Source of the DNA: Akkermansiaceae bacterium
GTDB lineage: Bacteria > Verrucomicrobiota > Verrucomicrobiia > Verrucomicrobiales > Akkermansiaceae
Assembly (NCBI GenBank): GCA_028293225.1
Contig: JAQGPE010000476.1
Coordinates: forward strand, 1-11,190
DNA: 11,190 nt
Reading direction: 5' to 3'
Part shown: one piece after another, positions 1-8,920 of the stretch
How positions within the stretch are numbered: position 1 is the stretch's first letter
How the letters are laid out: each line of letters starts with the position of its first letter
Made by a program: the position numbers and the translations under genes
Notes under the pieces: model-generated
The model's database searches: none
What the model saw: the letters and a program-made list of their open reading frames with translations, nothing else
Told to the model about the DNA's origin: nothing

Positions 1-1799
1 AGGAAGCGGGCGAGCTGGCGCGGGGTCTTCAGGGCGGAGTGCTTCTCGTCGACCAAAGCGCGGATGGCGGCGACATCTTCGCGGGAGGGTGCGGGGACCT
101 TCGCACGGGGCATCGGAGAGGCGGGAATTCCACGGCAACGGTCGCAATGACCGCAGGGCTCCGGCAGGGTTTCGCCGAAGTGGGCGGTGACGAAGCCAGT
201 GAGACAGCCGGGCTGCTCCGCCAGGGCGACCACGCCGGCCAGACGTGCCAGATCTGCTTCTTCACGGCGGCGGAACTGGGCATCGAGGCGGCCCGCAAGC
301 TCCCTGAGATCGTCGGGTTCCTTCAGCAGGCGGTAGCCTTGCCTGACGCCGGTCTTCTTCAGGGCGATGTCCCCCGCTTCCTCCAGGTGGACCAGAGCCG
401 CGACGATGCGGGTGCGGTCTTCGCCGGTGCTGCGGGCGATTTCATCGACTTCGAAGGTGTGCCACATGCGGCCTTCCTTCGCGGCGGCGAAGATTTTCCG
501 GAGGAACGATTTACGGCGTTCATCGTAGCCCGCGAGGACGGACTCGAAGTTCCGCAGGATCTTCGCCTGATAACTCGCGTAAAATGGCTTGGTCGCCTCG
601 ATGTAACCCTCCAGCTCCAGGTAGGTCAGCAGCGTGGTCACCACCAGCGGCCGGATGTCGTTGACGTTCGACAGATCGTAGATCGACAGATCGAACTCGG
701 TGCCCAGCCGCAACACGTGATCGACCAGATGCCGCGTCGCCGCCGGGGCCGGCGTGTCGCCATAGGTGAAATTCTCCAGCGTCACCAGATCGTCCCCGCA
801 CGCCAGCAGCTCGCACACCGAGGTCAGCCCGTCGCGCCCCGCGCGCCCGGTCTCCTGGGTGTAGTTCTCCAGCGACTTCGGCAAGTTGTAGTGGAACACC
901 TGCCGGATGTTCGCTTTGTCGATCCCCATCCCGAAAGCGATCGTCGCGACGATCACCCGCGTGGTCCCGTCCATGAAGCCATCCTGCGCCGCGACCCGGA
1001 ACTCGTCCGGCATCCCCGCGTGGTAAGCCTGCGCCGGGATCCCGTTCCGCTTCAGATACGTCGCCACATCCTCCGCCGTGTGCTGCAGGGTGACGTAGAC
1101 GATCGTCGCGCCCTCGGTCTCGCGCAGCCGCGCCAGCAGGTGCGGCTTCTTCTCCGCTCCACTCAGGGGCGCCACCCGCAGATCGAGATTCGAGCGATGG
1201 AAGCTCAGTTGCACATGATCCGGCTCCGCGATGCTGAAAGCCTTGCGGATGTCCGCCGTCACCGCCGGGGTCGCCGTCGCCGTCAGGCACAGCACCCGCG
1301 GCACCTTCAGGTCGCGGCAGACCTTGGCCAGCTTCAGGTAGTCGGGCCGGAAATTATGCCCCCATTCGGAAATGCAGTGCGCCTCGTCGATCGCCACCAG
1401 CGCGATCTTCAGCTTCTTCAGCCGCTCGCGGAAACCTTCATTCGCCAGCCGCTCCGGCGCGACATAGATCAGCCGCAGCGAGCCGTCGCGCAGTTGATCC
1501 TGCACCCCCTGGTAGTCCTCCTGGCTCAGTGTCGAGTCCAGTCGCGCCGCGGAAATGCCCCGCGCCCGCAGGGCATCGACCTGGTCCTTCATCAGCGCGA
1601 TCAGCGGCGAAATGACCAGCGTCACTCCGTCCAGCAGCAGCGCCGGCAGTTGATAGCACAGCGACTTGCCGCCCCCGGTCGGGAAGACCGCCAGCATCGA
1701 GCGGCCCGCCAGCAGGCCCTCGATCACCGGCTTCTGGCCGCCGCGGAACTCGCGGTGGCCAAAGGCATGTTCCAGGGTTTCGGCCAGGTCGGGCGCCAT
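1..1799 (-). CDS. recQ: RecQ-family ATP-dependent DNA helicase (C-terminus cut by window edge)
   Basis: This is a superfamily 2 helicase expected to unwind DNA 3' to 5' in recombination and repair. About 599 codons are visible and no stop is reached. Motifs seen: Walker A PTGGGKS at residues 40-46 (K45), DEAH at 138-141 followed by the RecQ loop HCISEWGHNFRPDY, LTATAT (motif III), and QETGRAGRDG (motif VI) from residue 315. A tetracysteine zinc site follows at C532, C549, C552 and C555, with the same spacing as in E. coli RecQ. The zinc site lies about 230 residues after motif VI, where E. coli has it within about 70, so a roughly 150-190-residue linker with winged-helix-like sequence sits between them. 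That order resembles the mycobacterial RqlH clade. The last visible residues, PRQLARFL, fit the C-terminal part of that kind of protein; no HRDC domain is visible. The start ATG overlaps the manA stop (TGATG), so the two are probably translationally coupled. Confidence 0.93.
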   Translation of the reverse strand, partial: MAPDLAETLEHAFGHREFRGGQKPVIEGLLAGRSMLAVFPTGGGKSLCYQLPALLLDGVTLVISPLIALMKDQVDALRARGISAARLDSTLSQEDYQGVQDQLRDGSLRLIYVAPERLANEGFRERLKKLKIALVAIDEAHCISEWGHNFRPDYLKLAKVCRDLKVPRVLCLTATATPAVTADIRKAFSIAEPDHVQLSFHRSNLDLRVAPLSGAEKKPHLLARLRETEGATIVYVTLQHTAEDVATYLKRNGIPAQAYHAGMPDEFRVAAQDGFMDGTTRVIVATIAFGMGIDKANIRQVFHYNLPKSLENYTQETGRAGRDGLTSVCELLACGDDLVTLENFTYGDTPAPAATRHLVDHVLRLGTEFDLSIYDLSNVNDIRPLVVTTLLTYLELEGYIEATKPFYASYQAKILRNFESVLAGYDERRKSFLRKIFAAAKEGRMWHTFEVDEIARSTGEDRTRIVAALVHLEEAGDIALKKTGVRQGYRLLKEPDDLRELAGRLDAQFRRREEADLARLAGVVALAEQPGCLTGFVTAHFGETLPEPCGHCDRCRGIPASPMPRAKVPAPSREDVAAIRALVDEKHSALKTPRQLARF

Positions 1800-2734
1800 C
1801 ATGCCGGCAGCGTCACCTCCAGCAACTCGGTCGCCCCATCCGTCTTCAGGCCGGAGCCATCTTTCGGCATCAGCAGGAAGCTGCCCGGCCCGAAGGTCGC
1901 CCCGGATGCCGTCTTCAGGTTCCCGGAAACGACGCTGAAAATCGCAAAGCGGCCTGGCACCGCCGGAACCACCGCCACGCCCTCCGCCAGGATCCGGCGG
2001 TTGACCTGGAAGTATTCGCAGCTCGCCAGCGTGGTGCCCTGCGGCTCATCCATCGCCGGCTCGAAATCATTGAAATCGATGCTCTTCATCGACTCCTCGA
2101 CGTGCAGGTCGCGCGGCTTGCCGTCCAGGCCCATGCGGTTCCAGTCAAAGACCCGGTAGGTCGTGTCGGAGTTCTGCTGAATCTCATGAATCAGGAAACC
2201 CGCCCCGATCGCATGCAAACGCCCGGAAGGAATAAAGATGGAATCCCCCGCCTTCGGCTCGATCGCATGAACGCTGTCCGCCACCGTCCCGTCGCTCAGA
2301 GCTGCTTCGAAATCCGCTCGCGTCTGCCCGTTTTTCAGACCGACATACAGCTTCGCACCCGGGTCGGCCGCCGCGATGTACCACATTTCGGTCTTCGGCT
2401 CGCCGCCCAGTTCAGGCGCCAGCGCCGCCGGCGGATGCACCTGGATCGACAGGTCGTCGCGAGCGTCCAGGATCTTGATCAGGATCGGGAAGCGCGCGCT
2501 GTCCGGCAGCCCGGCGCCGAAAATCTCCTCGCGGCTGCTGGTCCACAGCTCGTGCAGGCTCTTGCCCGCCAGCGGTCCGCGGCTCACCACCGACTGCTCC
2601 TTGTCACGATCGACGATCTCCCAGGCCTCGCCATACGGAGCCGCATCCGGCAGTTCGCGGCCATAGACCCGCTCCAGTTCGCGTCCGCCCCAGACGCGCT
2701 GCATGTAAAGGGGCGTGAACGAAATCGCTTCCAT
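1799..2734 (-). CDS. manA: Mannose-6-phosphate isomerase, class I (cupin)
   Basis: It interconverts mannose 6-phosphate and fructose 6-phosphate in the cytoplasm. This feeds mannose into glycolysis or supplies mannose-6-P for GDP-mannose and surface glycans. With the start chosen here the protein has 311 residues, like the short Bacillus-type ManA proteins. The N-terminus FTPLYMQRVWGGREL is typical of the family. Predicted metal ligands are H100 (QVHP), E116 (KTEMWY) and H174 (SGRLHAIG). The conserved QQNSDTTYRVFDWNR block at 186-200 carries the catalytic arginine (R194). An in-frame GTG at 2761 would add nine residues (VGGAAKLPG), but the ATG at 2734 matches the family N-terminus better; neither start has a clear ribosome binding site. 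Its stop overlaps the recQ start by one base. The pairing with recQ makes no obvious metabolic sense and may only reflect shared transcription. Confidence 0.94.
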   Translation of the reverse strand: MEAISFTPLYMQRVWGGRELERVYGRELPDAAPYGEAWEIVDRDKEQSVVSRGPLAGKSLHELWTSSREEIFGAGLPDSARFPILIKILDARDDLSIQVHPPAALAPELGGEPKTEMWYIAAADPGAKLYVGLKNGQTRADFEAALSDGTVADSVHAIEPKAGDSIFIPSGRLHAIGAGFLIHEIQQNSDTTYRVFDWNRMGLDGKPRDLHVEESMKSIDFNDFEPAMDEPQGTTLASCEYFQVNRRILAEGVAVVPAVPGRFAIFSVVSGNLKTASGATFGPGSFLLMPKDGSGLKTDGATELLEVTLPA

Positions 2735-2785
2735 CCCGGGCAGCTTGGCCGCCCCACCCACAAACCGAAAGCCCGGGTTGAGACA

Positions 2786-2799
2786 AAAATGTACATTTT
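2786..2799. promoter_or_regulatory. Perfect 14-bp palindrome AAAATGTACATTTT in a divergent intergenic region
   Basis: AAAATGTACATTTT equals its own reverse complement. It lies in the 138-bp gap between the divergent manA-recQ and ftsK genes, in an AT-rich patch of otherwise GC-rich DNA. It starts 52 bp upstream of the manA ATG and ends 73 bp upstream of the ftsK ATG. A TTGAGA hexamer (2778-2783) on the plus strand and TAAAAT on the minus strand (2800-2795) border or overlap it, so a bound dimeric repressor could cover a promoter. This is inference; the palindrome itself is a direct observation. An in-frame ATG for ftsK (2789) falls inside the palindrome, which argues mildly against using that start. 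Confidence 0.35.
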
Positions 2800-2872
2800 A
2801 CCTGATCTTCAGCATTTCGAAATCGGTCTTGCCCGTTCGCCGCGGTGGGGGGATGCTGTCCGCCATTCCACA

Positions 2873-5326
<2,454 letters not shown>

Positions 5327-5341
5327 GAAACTCGAGCCGGC

Positions 5342-6736
5342 TCAGGATCCAGCCTGCACCGTCACGCGGTAGAAGGCCTTCTCACCGGCGGGAGCGGTCG
5401 TGTCCGTCACGGCGTTAGTTCCGGCCTGGGTCGCGGGAAAGGCCGCGCCGAGATTCACCCAGTCAGAGCCCAGGGTGGTCGAACGCTGAACCTGATAGCT
5501 CTGGCCCGGAAGGGTGTCATAGGTCACGACCGGACTTCCGCCGGTGATGAGCACCGACACCTTTGGCAACACCACATCCAGGCTCGAAAGACCAAACAAA
5601 GAACGGGCACCGGTGACGATCCAGGGGCCAAAGTCGCCATTGCCAACGATCGTGTCGGCATCGTCCGAAATTCCCACCGAGCTCCGGAAAATCGCCTCAT
5701 TGATCGTGAGGCCCGCCGCCGTCAGGGCGTCCGACAGGCGCTTGTGGACCGATATTCCGGACCAGATCGCCGCGGAGGTTGCAAAAGTGTAGGTCGGGTC
5801 GTGGCCCAGGCCGTTGTTGATGGTCGTTCTGGTATTCACCAACCCGACGATCGCCGTGCCATCGGAGTTCGTCGCCGCGGCCTGGGTGCCGGCGCTCGCC
5901 AGCGTGGTGCTCGGGTAGGAAATAGGCCTTAGCAGGGTGATCCCGCCAATGGTGTTGCCCGTTTTCGTCCAAGAAACCGCAACCGGCCTGGGGACTGACT
6001 GGCTCTCACCCGACAGGGCAAGAAACAGATTCCCGAAACCCACGAGTGTTGACCCGTCCGCGGAGATGCCACGGACGGACGAGGAGTAAGAGATACTCGG
6101 CAGGGGAGGCGCACTGCCGACGTTCCCAAGAGCCTGGATGGCGCCGTTGCCCACCACGGCGAATGCCTCCGATCCGTTGGACGACCAGCTTTCACCGCCG
6201 ATGACGGTGCCGTCGGCCGAGGCCACCCGGGCGTTGGAGTTGATGATGCCGCCACTCAGGTCCCCAAGGCTGGTCGAGGTTCCTGCAACCCACTTGAAAG
6301 CCATCTGGTCCGTCTGGACGGTGCTGAAGTTTCCGAGCACCGTGCTACCGTCCCTCGATATGCCCATTCCAGAGGCCGTGGGAGGCAGGGAAAGCGGGGG
6401 CATGTTGATGCCAGCCAGACCTGGAATGTATTGATATCCTCCGGCCTGGGTCCACCGGTAGGCCTTGTACTGCCCGTCGTTGAAAACCGCCCCGGCGAAT
6501 GCCGTGCCATCCCCGGAAATGGCCACTGGCGAGACAACGGCAAGCGCGACTCTGCCCCCGGCCTGGGTCCAGGTGAAGCTCCCGGCGCTGTCGCTGCCGA
6601 GCACCGTCCGGCCGTCGCCGGACACGCTGATGATCGTTGAGCCGATGGGCAGCGTGGTGAGTACCGGCACGGCGGAAGCCCGGGAAAGGAGCAGCACGGT
6701 GGCCGCGGTGAGAAGGATGGAAGCTTTTGTGGTCAT
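5342..6736 (-). CDS. Secreted HAF-repeat-like beta-propeller protein with C-terminal YQVQRST...FYRV module
   Basis: This is an exported protein of 464 residues with no assigned function. Residues 1-22 form a signal peptide (MTTKASILLTAATVLLLSRASA, probable cleavage after ASA). Seven copies of a motif close to S-x-D-G-x-x-x-x-G begin near residues 39, 74, 127, 173, 225, 291 and 357. Several are followed by FTWTQAGG, YRWTQAGG, FKWVAG or SWTKTG. This is the pattern of HAF extracellular repeats, probably blades of a beta-propeller. The segment LSDALTAAGL...GISDDADTIVG at about 334-365 is the usual last unit. Residues about 390-464 form a separate beta-rich module (SYQVQRSTTLGSDWVNLG...AFYRVTV) common on secreted verrucomicrobial proteins. 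No PEP-CTERM or LPXTG tail is present, so free secretion or attachment through the module is likely. The gene converges on ftsK with 15 bp between stops and is probably monocistronic. Confidence 0.75.
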   Translation of the reverse strand: MTTKASILLTAATVLLLSRASAVPVLTTLPIGSTIISVSGDGRTVLGSDSAGSFTWTQAGGRVALAVVSPVAISGDGTAFAGAVFNDGQYKAYRWTQAGGYQYIPGLAGINMPPLSLPPTASGMGISRDGSTVLGNFSTVQTDQMAFKWVAGTSTSLGDLSGGIINSNARVASADGTVIGGESWSSNGSEAFAVVGNGAIQALGNVGSAPPLPSISYSSSVRGISADGSTLVGFGNLFLALSGESQSVPRPVAVSWTKTGNTIGGITLLRPISYPSTTLASAGTQAAATNSDGTAIVGLVNTRTTINNGLGHDPTYTFATSAAIWSGISVHKRLSDALTAAGLTINEAIFRSSVGISDDADTIVGNGDFGPWIVTGARSLFGLSSLDVVLPKVSVLITGGSPVVTYDTLPGQSYQVQRSTTLGSDWVNLGAAFPATQAGTNAVTDTTAPAGEKAFYRVTVQAGS

Positions 6737-6989
6737 GGCAGTTAATACACGATTTGTAGCCGGTCACTACTCCACGAAGTTTTGCAATTTCCAGCAGGGA
6801 TTCCGTTGGAAACGCCACACGATCCCGCAAGTTGTTCATTTACAACCTGATGAAGAAGTTCGTAAAAATTCTGTAAGTTTGCCAAGAAATCGCAACTTCA
6901 CACGACTTGCTTGGTGAACAGATTGCGAACGCCTAGCCCGATGGGTGCCGGCAGCGCCATTTGCCCCAGATTGAAACATCATTCCTTAG
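6737..6989. promoter_or_regulatory. Divergent intergenic region between two secreted-protein genes
   Basis: These 253 bp lie between divergent starts (6736 minus, 6990 plus) and are visibly richer in A and T than the flanking genes. They must hold promoters in both directions. I could not pick convincing -35/-10 pairs. On the minus strand TACAAAT lies about 20 bp before the ATG. A small inverted repeat, GTTGT-6-ACAAC, is at 6831-6846. No open frame here has the composition of a real gene. Confidence 0.4.
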
Positions 6990-7730
6990 ATGAAACACAC
7001 CATCATCCTTCCTTGCCTCGGACTTCTTGCCCTGGCCTCGGCCAACGCCCAGAGCACCCCGACGCCCAAGCCAGGCACCGTTGCCCCAGCCGTCCTTCAG
7101 GCGACGATCGTTAACGAAACCGGCACCACCAGTTCGGTGACTGGCGGCGTTCGCACCACCTACACCTCGGCCACGACCCGCATCAGCAACCGCGAAATCC
7201 TCGGTGCCATGGCCGTCGCGACCGCAGCGTCCCCAACAGCGGTTCCACCAGTGGTCGCCGGTCCTGCCCTGCTTGACGGCAGCATCGCCGGCTGGTCGAT
7301 CGCCCGCGTGGCTGACGCCACGGGCGCCGGCAAGCTTTACGCCATCAAGGCTGGCAAGGCTGCTGTCGCCGTTCCTGTGCACCTGCTGATCCAGCCGGTC
7401 GTCACCGGCCAGTCCCGCGTCGGCACGGTTGTCGTCCCGACCACCGGCGCCACCACGACCAGCACCAATGCCAAGGCCTACGGCACCGCCAGCGTCCTGA
7501 ACGGCACCGCCAGCGTTTCCGGCACCGACACGCTGAAGAGCGCTGTGCTCAAGACCGGCACGACCAGCACCGTGGTCCTCGCCCGCACCGAAAACTACAC
7601 GATCATCGGCCAGCGCACCAACTTCACCGGCCTCGCACTGGCTGGCGGCACGGTCAACGCTTCCTTCCGCATCCCACGGTCGACCCCGACCAACCTGGTG
7701 ACGCTGTTCCCAGGCACCGCGACTCCTTGA
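6990..7730 (+). CDS. Secreted hypothetical protein, Thr/Ala/Val/Gly-rich
   Basis: I do not recognise this gene. The 246-residue product has a signal peptide (MKHTIILPCLGLLALASANA, cleavage probably before QS) and a mature part rich in Thr, Ala, Val, Gly and Ser with very few aromatic or acidic residues. Visible elements are ISNREILGAM at about 64-73, SIAGWSIARV followed by KLYAIKAGK near the middle, and a two-copy seven-residue repeat (GTASVLN GTASVSG). The style suggests a beta-rich surface or extracellular protein. Codon choice is strongly biased to C-ending codons (ACC, GGC, GTC), which may indicate high expression. It sits alone between a divergent promoter region and a strong terminator. 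The protein starting at 10994 has a comparable N-terminal plan and may be a paralogue. No Shine-Dalgarno is seen before the ATG. Confidence 0.8.
   Translation: MKHTIILPCLGLLALASANAQSTPTPKPGTVAPAVLQATIVNETGTTSSVTGGVRTTYTSATTRISNREILGAMAVATAASPTAVPPVVAGPALLDGSIAGWSIARVADATGAGKLYAIKAGKAAVAVPVHLLIQPVVTGQSRVGTVVVPTTGATTTSTNAKAYGTASVLNGTASVSGTDTLKSAVLKTGTTSTVVLARTENYTIIGQRTNFTGLALAGGTVNASFRIPRSTPTNLVTLFPGTATP
7481..7516 (+). repeat. Short direct repeat inside the secreted-protein gene
   Basis: CGGCACCGCCAGCGT occurs at 7481-7495 and again at 7502-7516. The 21-bp period keeps frame and encodes two consecutive seven-residue units (GTASVLN, GTASVSG). It probably arose by local duplication. Confidence 0.6.
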
Positions 7731-7753
7731 TCGGTTTCATCGGTTGATAGCCT

Positions 7754-7797
7754 GCTTCCCGGAGACCTGGTCTCCGGGAAGCTCTTTTTGTTTGTTC
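7754..7797 (+). terminator. Strong intrinsic (rho-independent) terminator
   Basis: GCTTCCCGGAGACC (7754-7767) and GGTCTCCGGGAAGC (7769-7782) are exact reverse complements. They form a hairpin of about 13 bp with a three-base loop, followed directly by a T-rich run (TCTTTTTGTTTGTT, 7783-7796). It begins 23 bp after the stop of the secreted-protein gene (6990-7730) and ends its transcript. The reverse strand has no T run after the hairpin, so it acts in the plus direction only. Only about 20 bp separate the T run from the next start codon (7812). Confidence 0.93.
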
Positions 7798-7811
7798 AGT
7801 TCCGTATCGTT

Positions 7812-8393
7812 ATGATGAAACGCCCAGCTCTGATCGCCCTCTGCGTCCTGGCCGTAATTTCCGCCGGGTGGCTGATGCAGCGTGGAAAAACCGGCGCCGC
7901 TTCACCCGTTCCCCAGGAGCAGGCCTCCGCCGCCGTGACGGCCCAGTCTTCCGCACGCCTGAACGAGCGCCGCGCCGCCGAAGCCCAGGTCACCCCCGGC
8001 TCGCTTCCTTCCCCGGCTCCCGCCAGTTCCCCTGAAGAAAAGGAGCAGCGGTTCGACGCCATCAATGCCGCGGCGACGACCTACGCCCCGGAAGGCATCC
8101 GCGACATCAAGCCCTACCTTCTCGATCCCGACGCGGAGATCCGCCTGGCCGCCAAGGATGGCCTGATCGTCCTCGGCGAAGCCGGTGGAGCCAGCGCCCT
8201 CCGCGCCGCCGCCAAACAGCTCAAGGATCCCCGCGAGGCGGCCGTCTTCCTCGAAGCCGCCGATTACCTGGAACTGCCCTCCTGGTCCGAGACCGAGGAA
8301 GCGCAGGTCCTGGCCGGAAAGATCCCGGCTCCTGCCGTTGTCGAACCGGCTCCCGACCAGCAACAGCAACCGCAAGAGCCTCAGCAGCAGTGA
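7812..8393 (+). CDS. Membrane-anchored HEAT-repeat-like protein, first gene of sigma-factor operon
   Basis: The 193-residue product begins MMKRP followed by a single hydrophobic segment (about residues 6-22, ALIALCVLAVISAGWLM). This is either an uncleaved membrane anchor or a signal peptide, so the rest is probably periplasmic. Residues about 27-77 are a low-complexity Ala/Pro/Ser linker. Residues about 78-156 look like HEAT or armadillo-type helical pairs (IKPYLLDPDAEIRLAAKDGLIVLGEAG, then ASALRAAAKQLKDPREAAVFLEAADYL), a fold used for protein-protein binding. The C-terminus is Pro/Gln-rich (DQQQQPQEPQQQ). C11 is not in a proper lipobox (IALC). ATG codons at 7812 and 7815 are both possible; starts further upstream would lie in the terminator T run. 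Its stop overlaps the sigma-factor start as GTGA, so it probably works with that system, perhaps as a periplasmic sensor or scaffold. That role is inference. Confidence 0.8.
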   Translation: MMKRPALIALCVLAVISAGWLMQRGKTGAASPVPQEQASAAVTAQSSARLNERRAAEAQVTPGSLPSPAPASSPEEKEQRFDAINAAATTYAPEGIRDIKPYLLDPDAEIRLAAKDGLIVLGEAGGASALRAAAKQLKDPREAAVFLEAADYLELPSWSETEEAQVLAGKIPAPAVVEPAPDQQQQPQEPQQQ

Positions 8394-8920
8394 CCGCCCC
8401 CCAGGCCAGCAGCGACCCCGGCAACTGGATGGCTGAACTGCTGGCCCGGTACGAACTGCCGTTGCTGAAGCACGCCTACGCCAATTGCTCTGATCGTGAA
8501 CTGGCCCGGGATGCGGTCCAGGAGACCTTCTTCCGCCTGATCCGGACCCGTGAAAACGGGATGCCGGAAAACATCGCCGCCTGGCTTTTCACCGTCTGCC
8601 GGAACATCGTCACCGACCATCTGCGCCGCCAGAACGTGGTGCAGTTCGGCTGGGAGGTGCGCCACCTGGACGTCGAGACCCCGGATCTTTCGCCGGACGA
8701 CCGGCTGGAGCGCAGCGAGCGCGACATCCGCCTGGCAGAACTGGTGGCCGCGCTGCCCGAACGCGAGCGCGAGTTGGTCCGCCTGAAATTCCAGGCCGGG
8801 CTGAGCTACAAGCAGATCGAGGAAATCACCGGCATCTCCCAGGGCAACATCGGTTACTTCATCCACAAGGCCGTCAAAGGCATGAAGGAACAGTGGCGGC
8901 AGGAAGGAGGCGCGGAATGA
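8390..8920 (+). CDS. ECF-type (group 4) RNA polymerase sigma factor
   Basis: It is a predicted alternative sigma factor that redirects RNA polymerase to its own promoters in response to an envelope signal. The 176-residue product has region 2 at about 16-84 (LLARYELPLLKHAYANC, ARDAVQETFFRLI, then the helix IAAWLFTVCRNIVTDHLRR). Region 4 at about 117-170 contains LPERERELVRLKFQAGLSYKQIEEITGISQGNIGYFIHKAVKGMK, with the helix-turn-helix near 137-160. The usual region 1.1 and region 3 are absent, as expected for this class. The GTG at 8390 gives a GTGA overlap with the gene before it. The ATG at 8429 (residue 14, MAELLARYE) is a reasonable alternative and starts at the conserved domain. The stop overlaps the next start as ATGA, the common arrangement of a sigma factor with its anti-sigma factor. 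The exact ECF group is not determined. Confidence 0.93.
   Translation: MTAPQASSDPGNWMAELLARYELPLLKHAYANCSDRELARDAVQETFFRLIRTRENGMPENIAAWLFTVCRNIVTDHLRRQNVVQFGWEVRHLDVETPDLSPDDRLERSERDIRLAELVAALPERERELVRLKFQAGLSYKQIEEITGISQGNIGYFIHKAVKGMKEQWRQEGGAE
8905..8910 (+). promoter_or_regulatory. Ribosome binding site AGGAGG for the anti-sigma-like gene
   Basis: A perfect AGGAGG lies six bases before the ATG at 8917, inside the end of the sigma-factor gene. It fixes the start of the next gene at 8917 rather than at the in-frame upstream GTG at 8893. It is the only strong Shine-Dalgarno I saw in the window, so translation of this gene may be deliberately efficient relative to the sigma factor. Confidence 0.8.

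Noticed and set aside
39..2159. A 706-codon open frame on the plus strand
   Set aside because: It lies antisense to recQ and manA, which have complete family motifs. Its translation is an Arg/Gln-rich string with no recognisable domain, as expected opposite GC-rich genes.
2789..2872. Upstream ATG start for ftsK
   Set aside because: The extra 28 residues (MYILPDLQHF...) do not resemble an FtsK N-terminus, and the codon lies within the palindrome; the ATG at 2873 leads directly into the first membrane segment.
5334..5343. Palindrome GAGCCGGCTC between the converging ftsK and HAF-like genes as a shared terminator
   Set aside because: It has no loop and no T run on either strand, so it does not have the form of an intrinsic terminator.
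7842..7844. Lipoprotein attachment at C11 of the HEAT-like protein
   Set aside because: The bases before it give IALC, with Leu at -1 instead of Gly/Ala/Ser, and the hydrophobic segment continues well past the cysteine.
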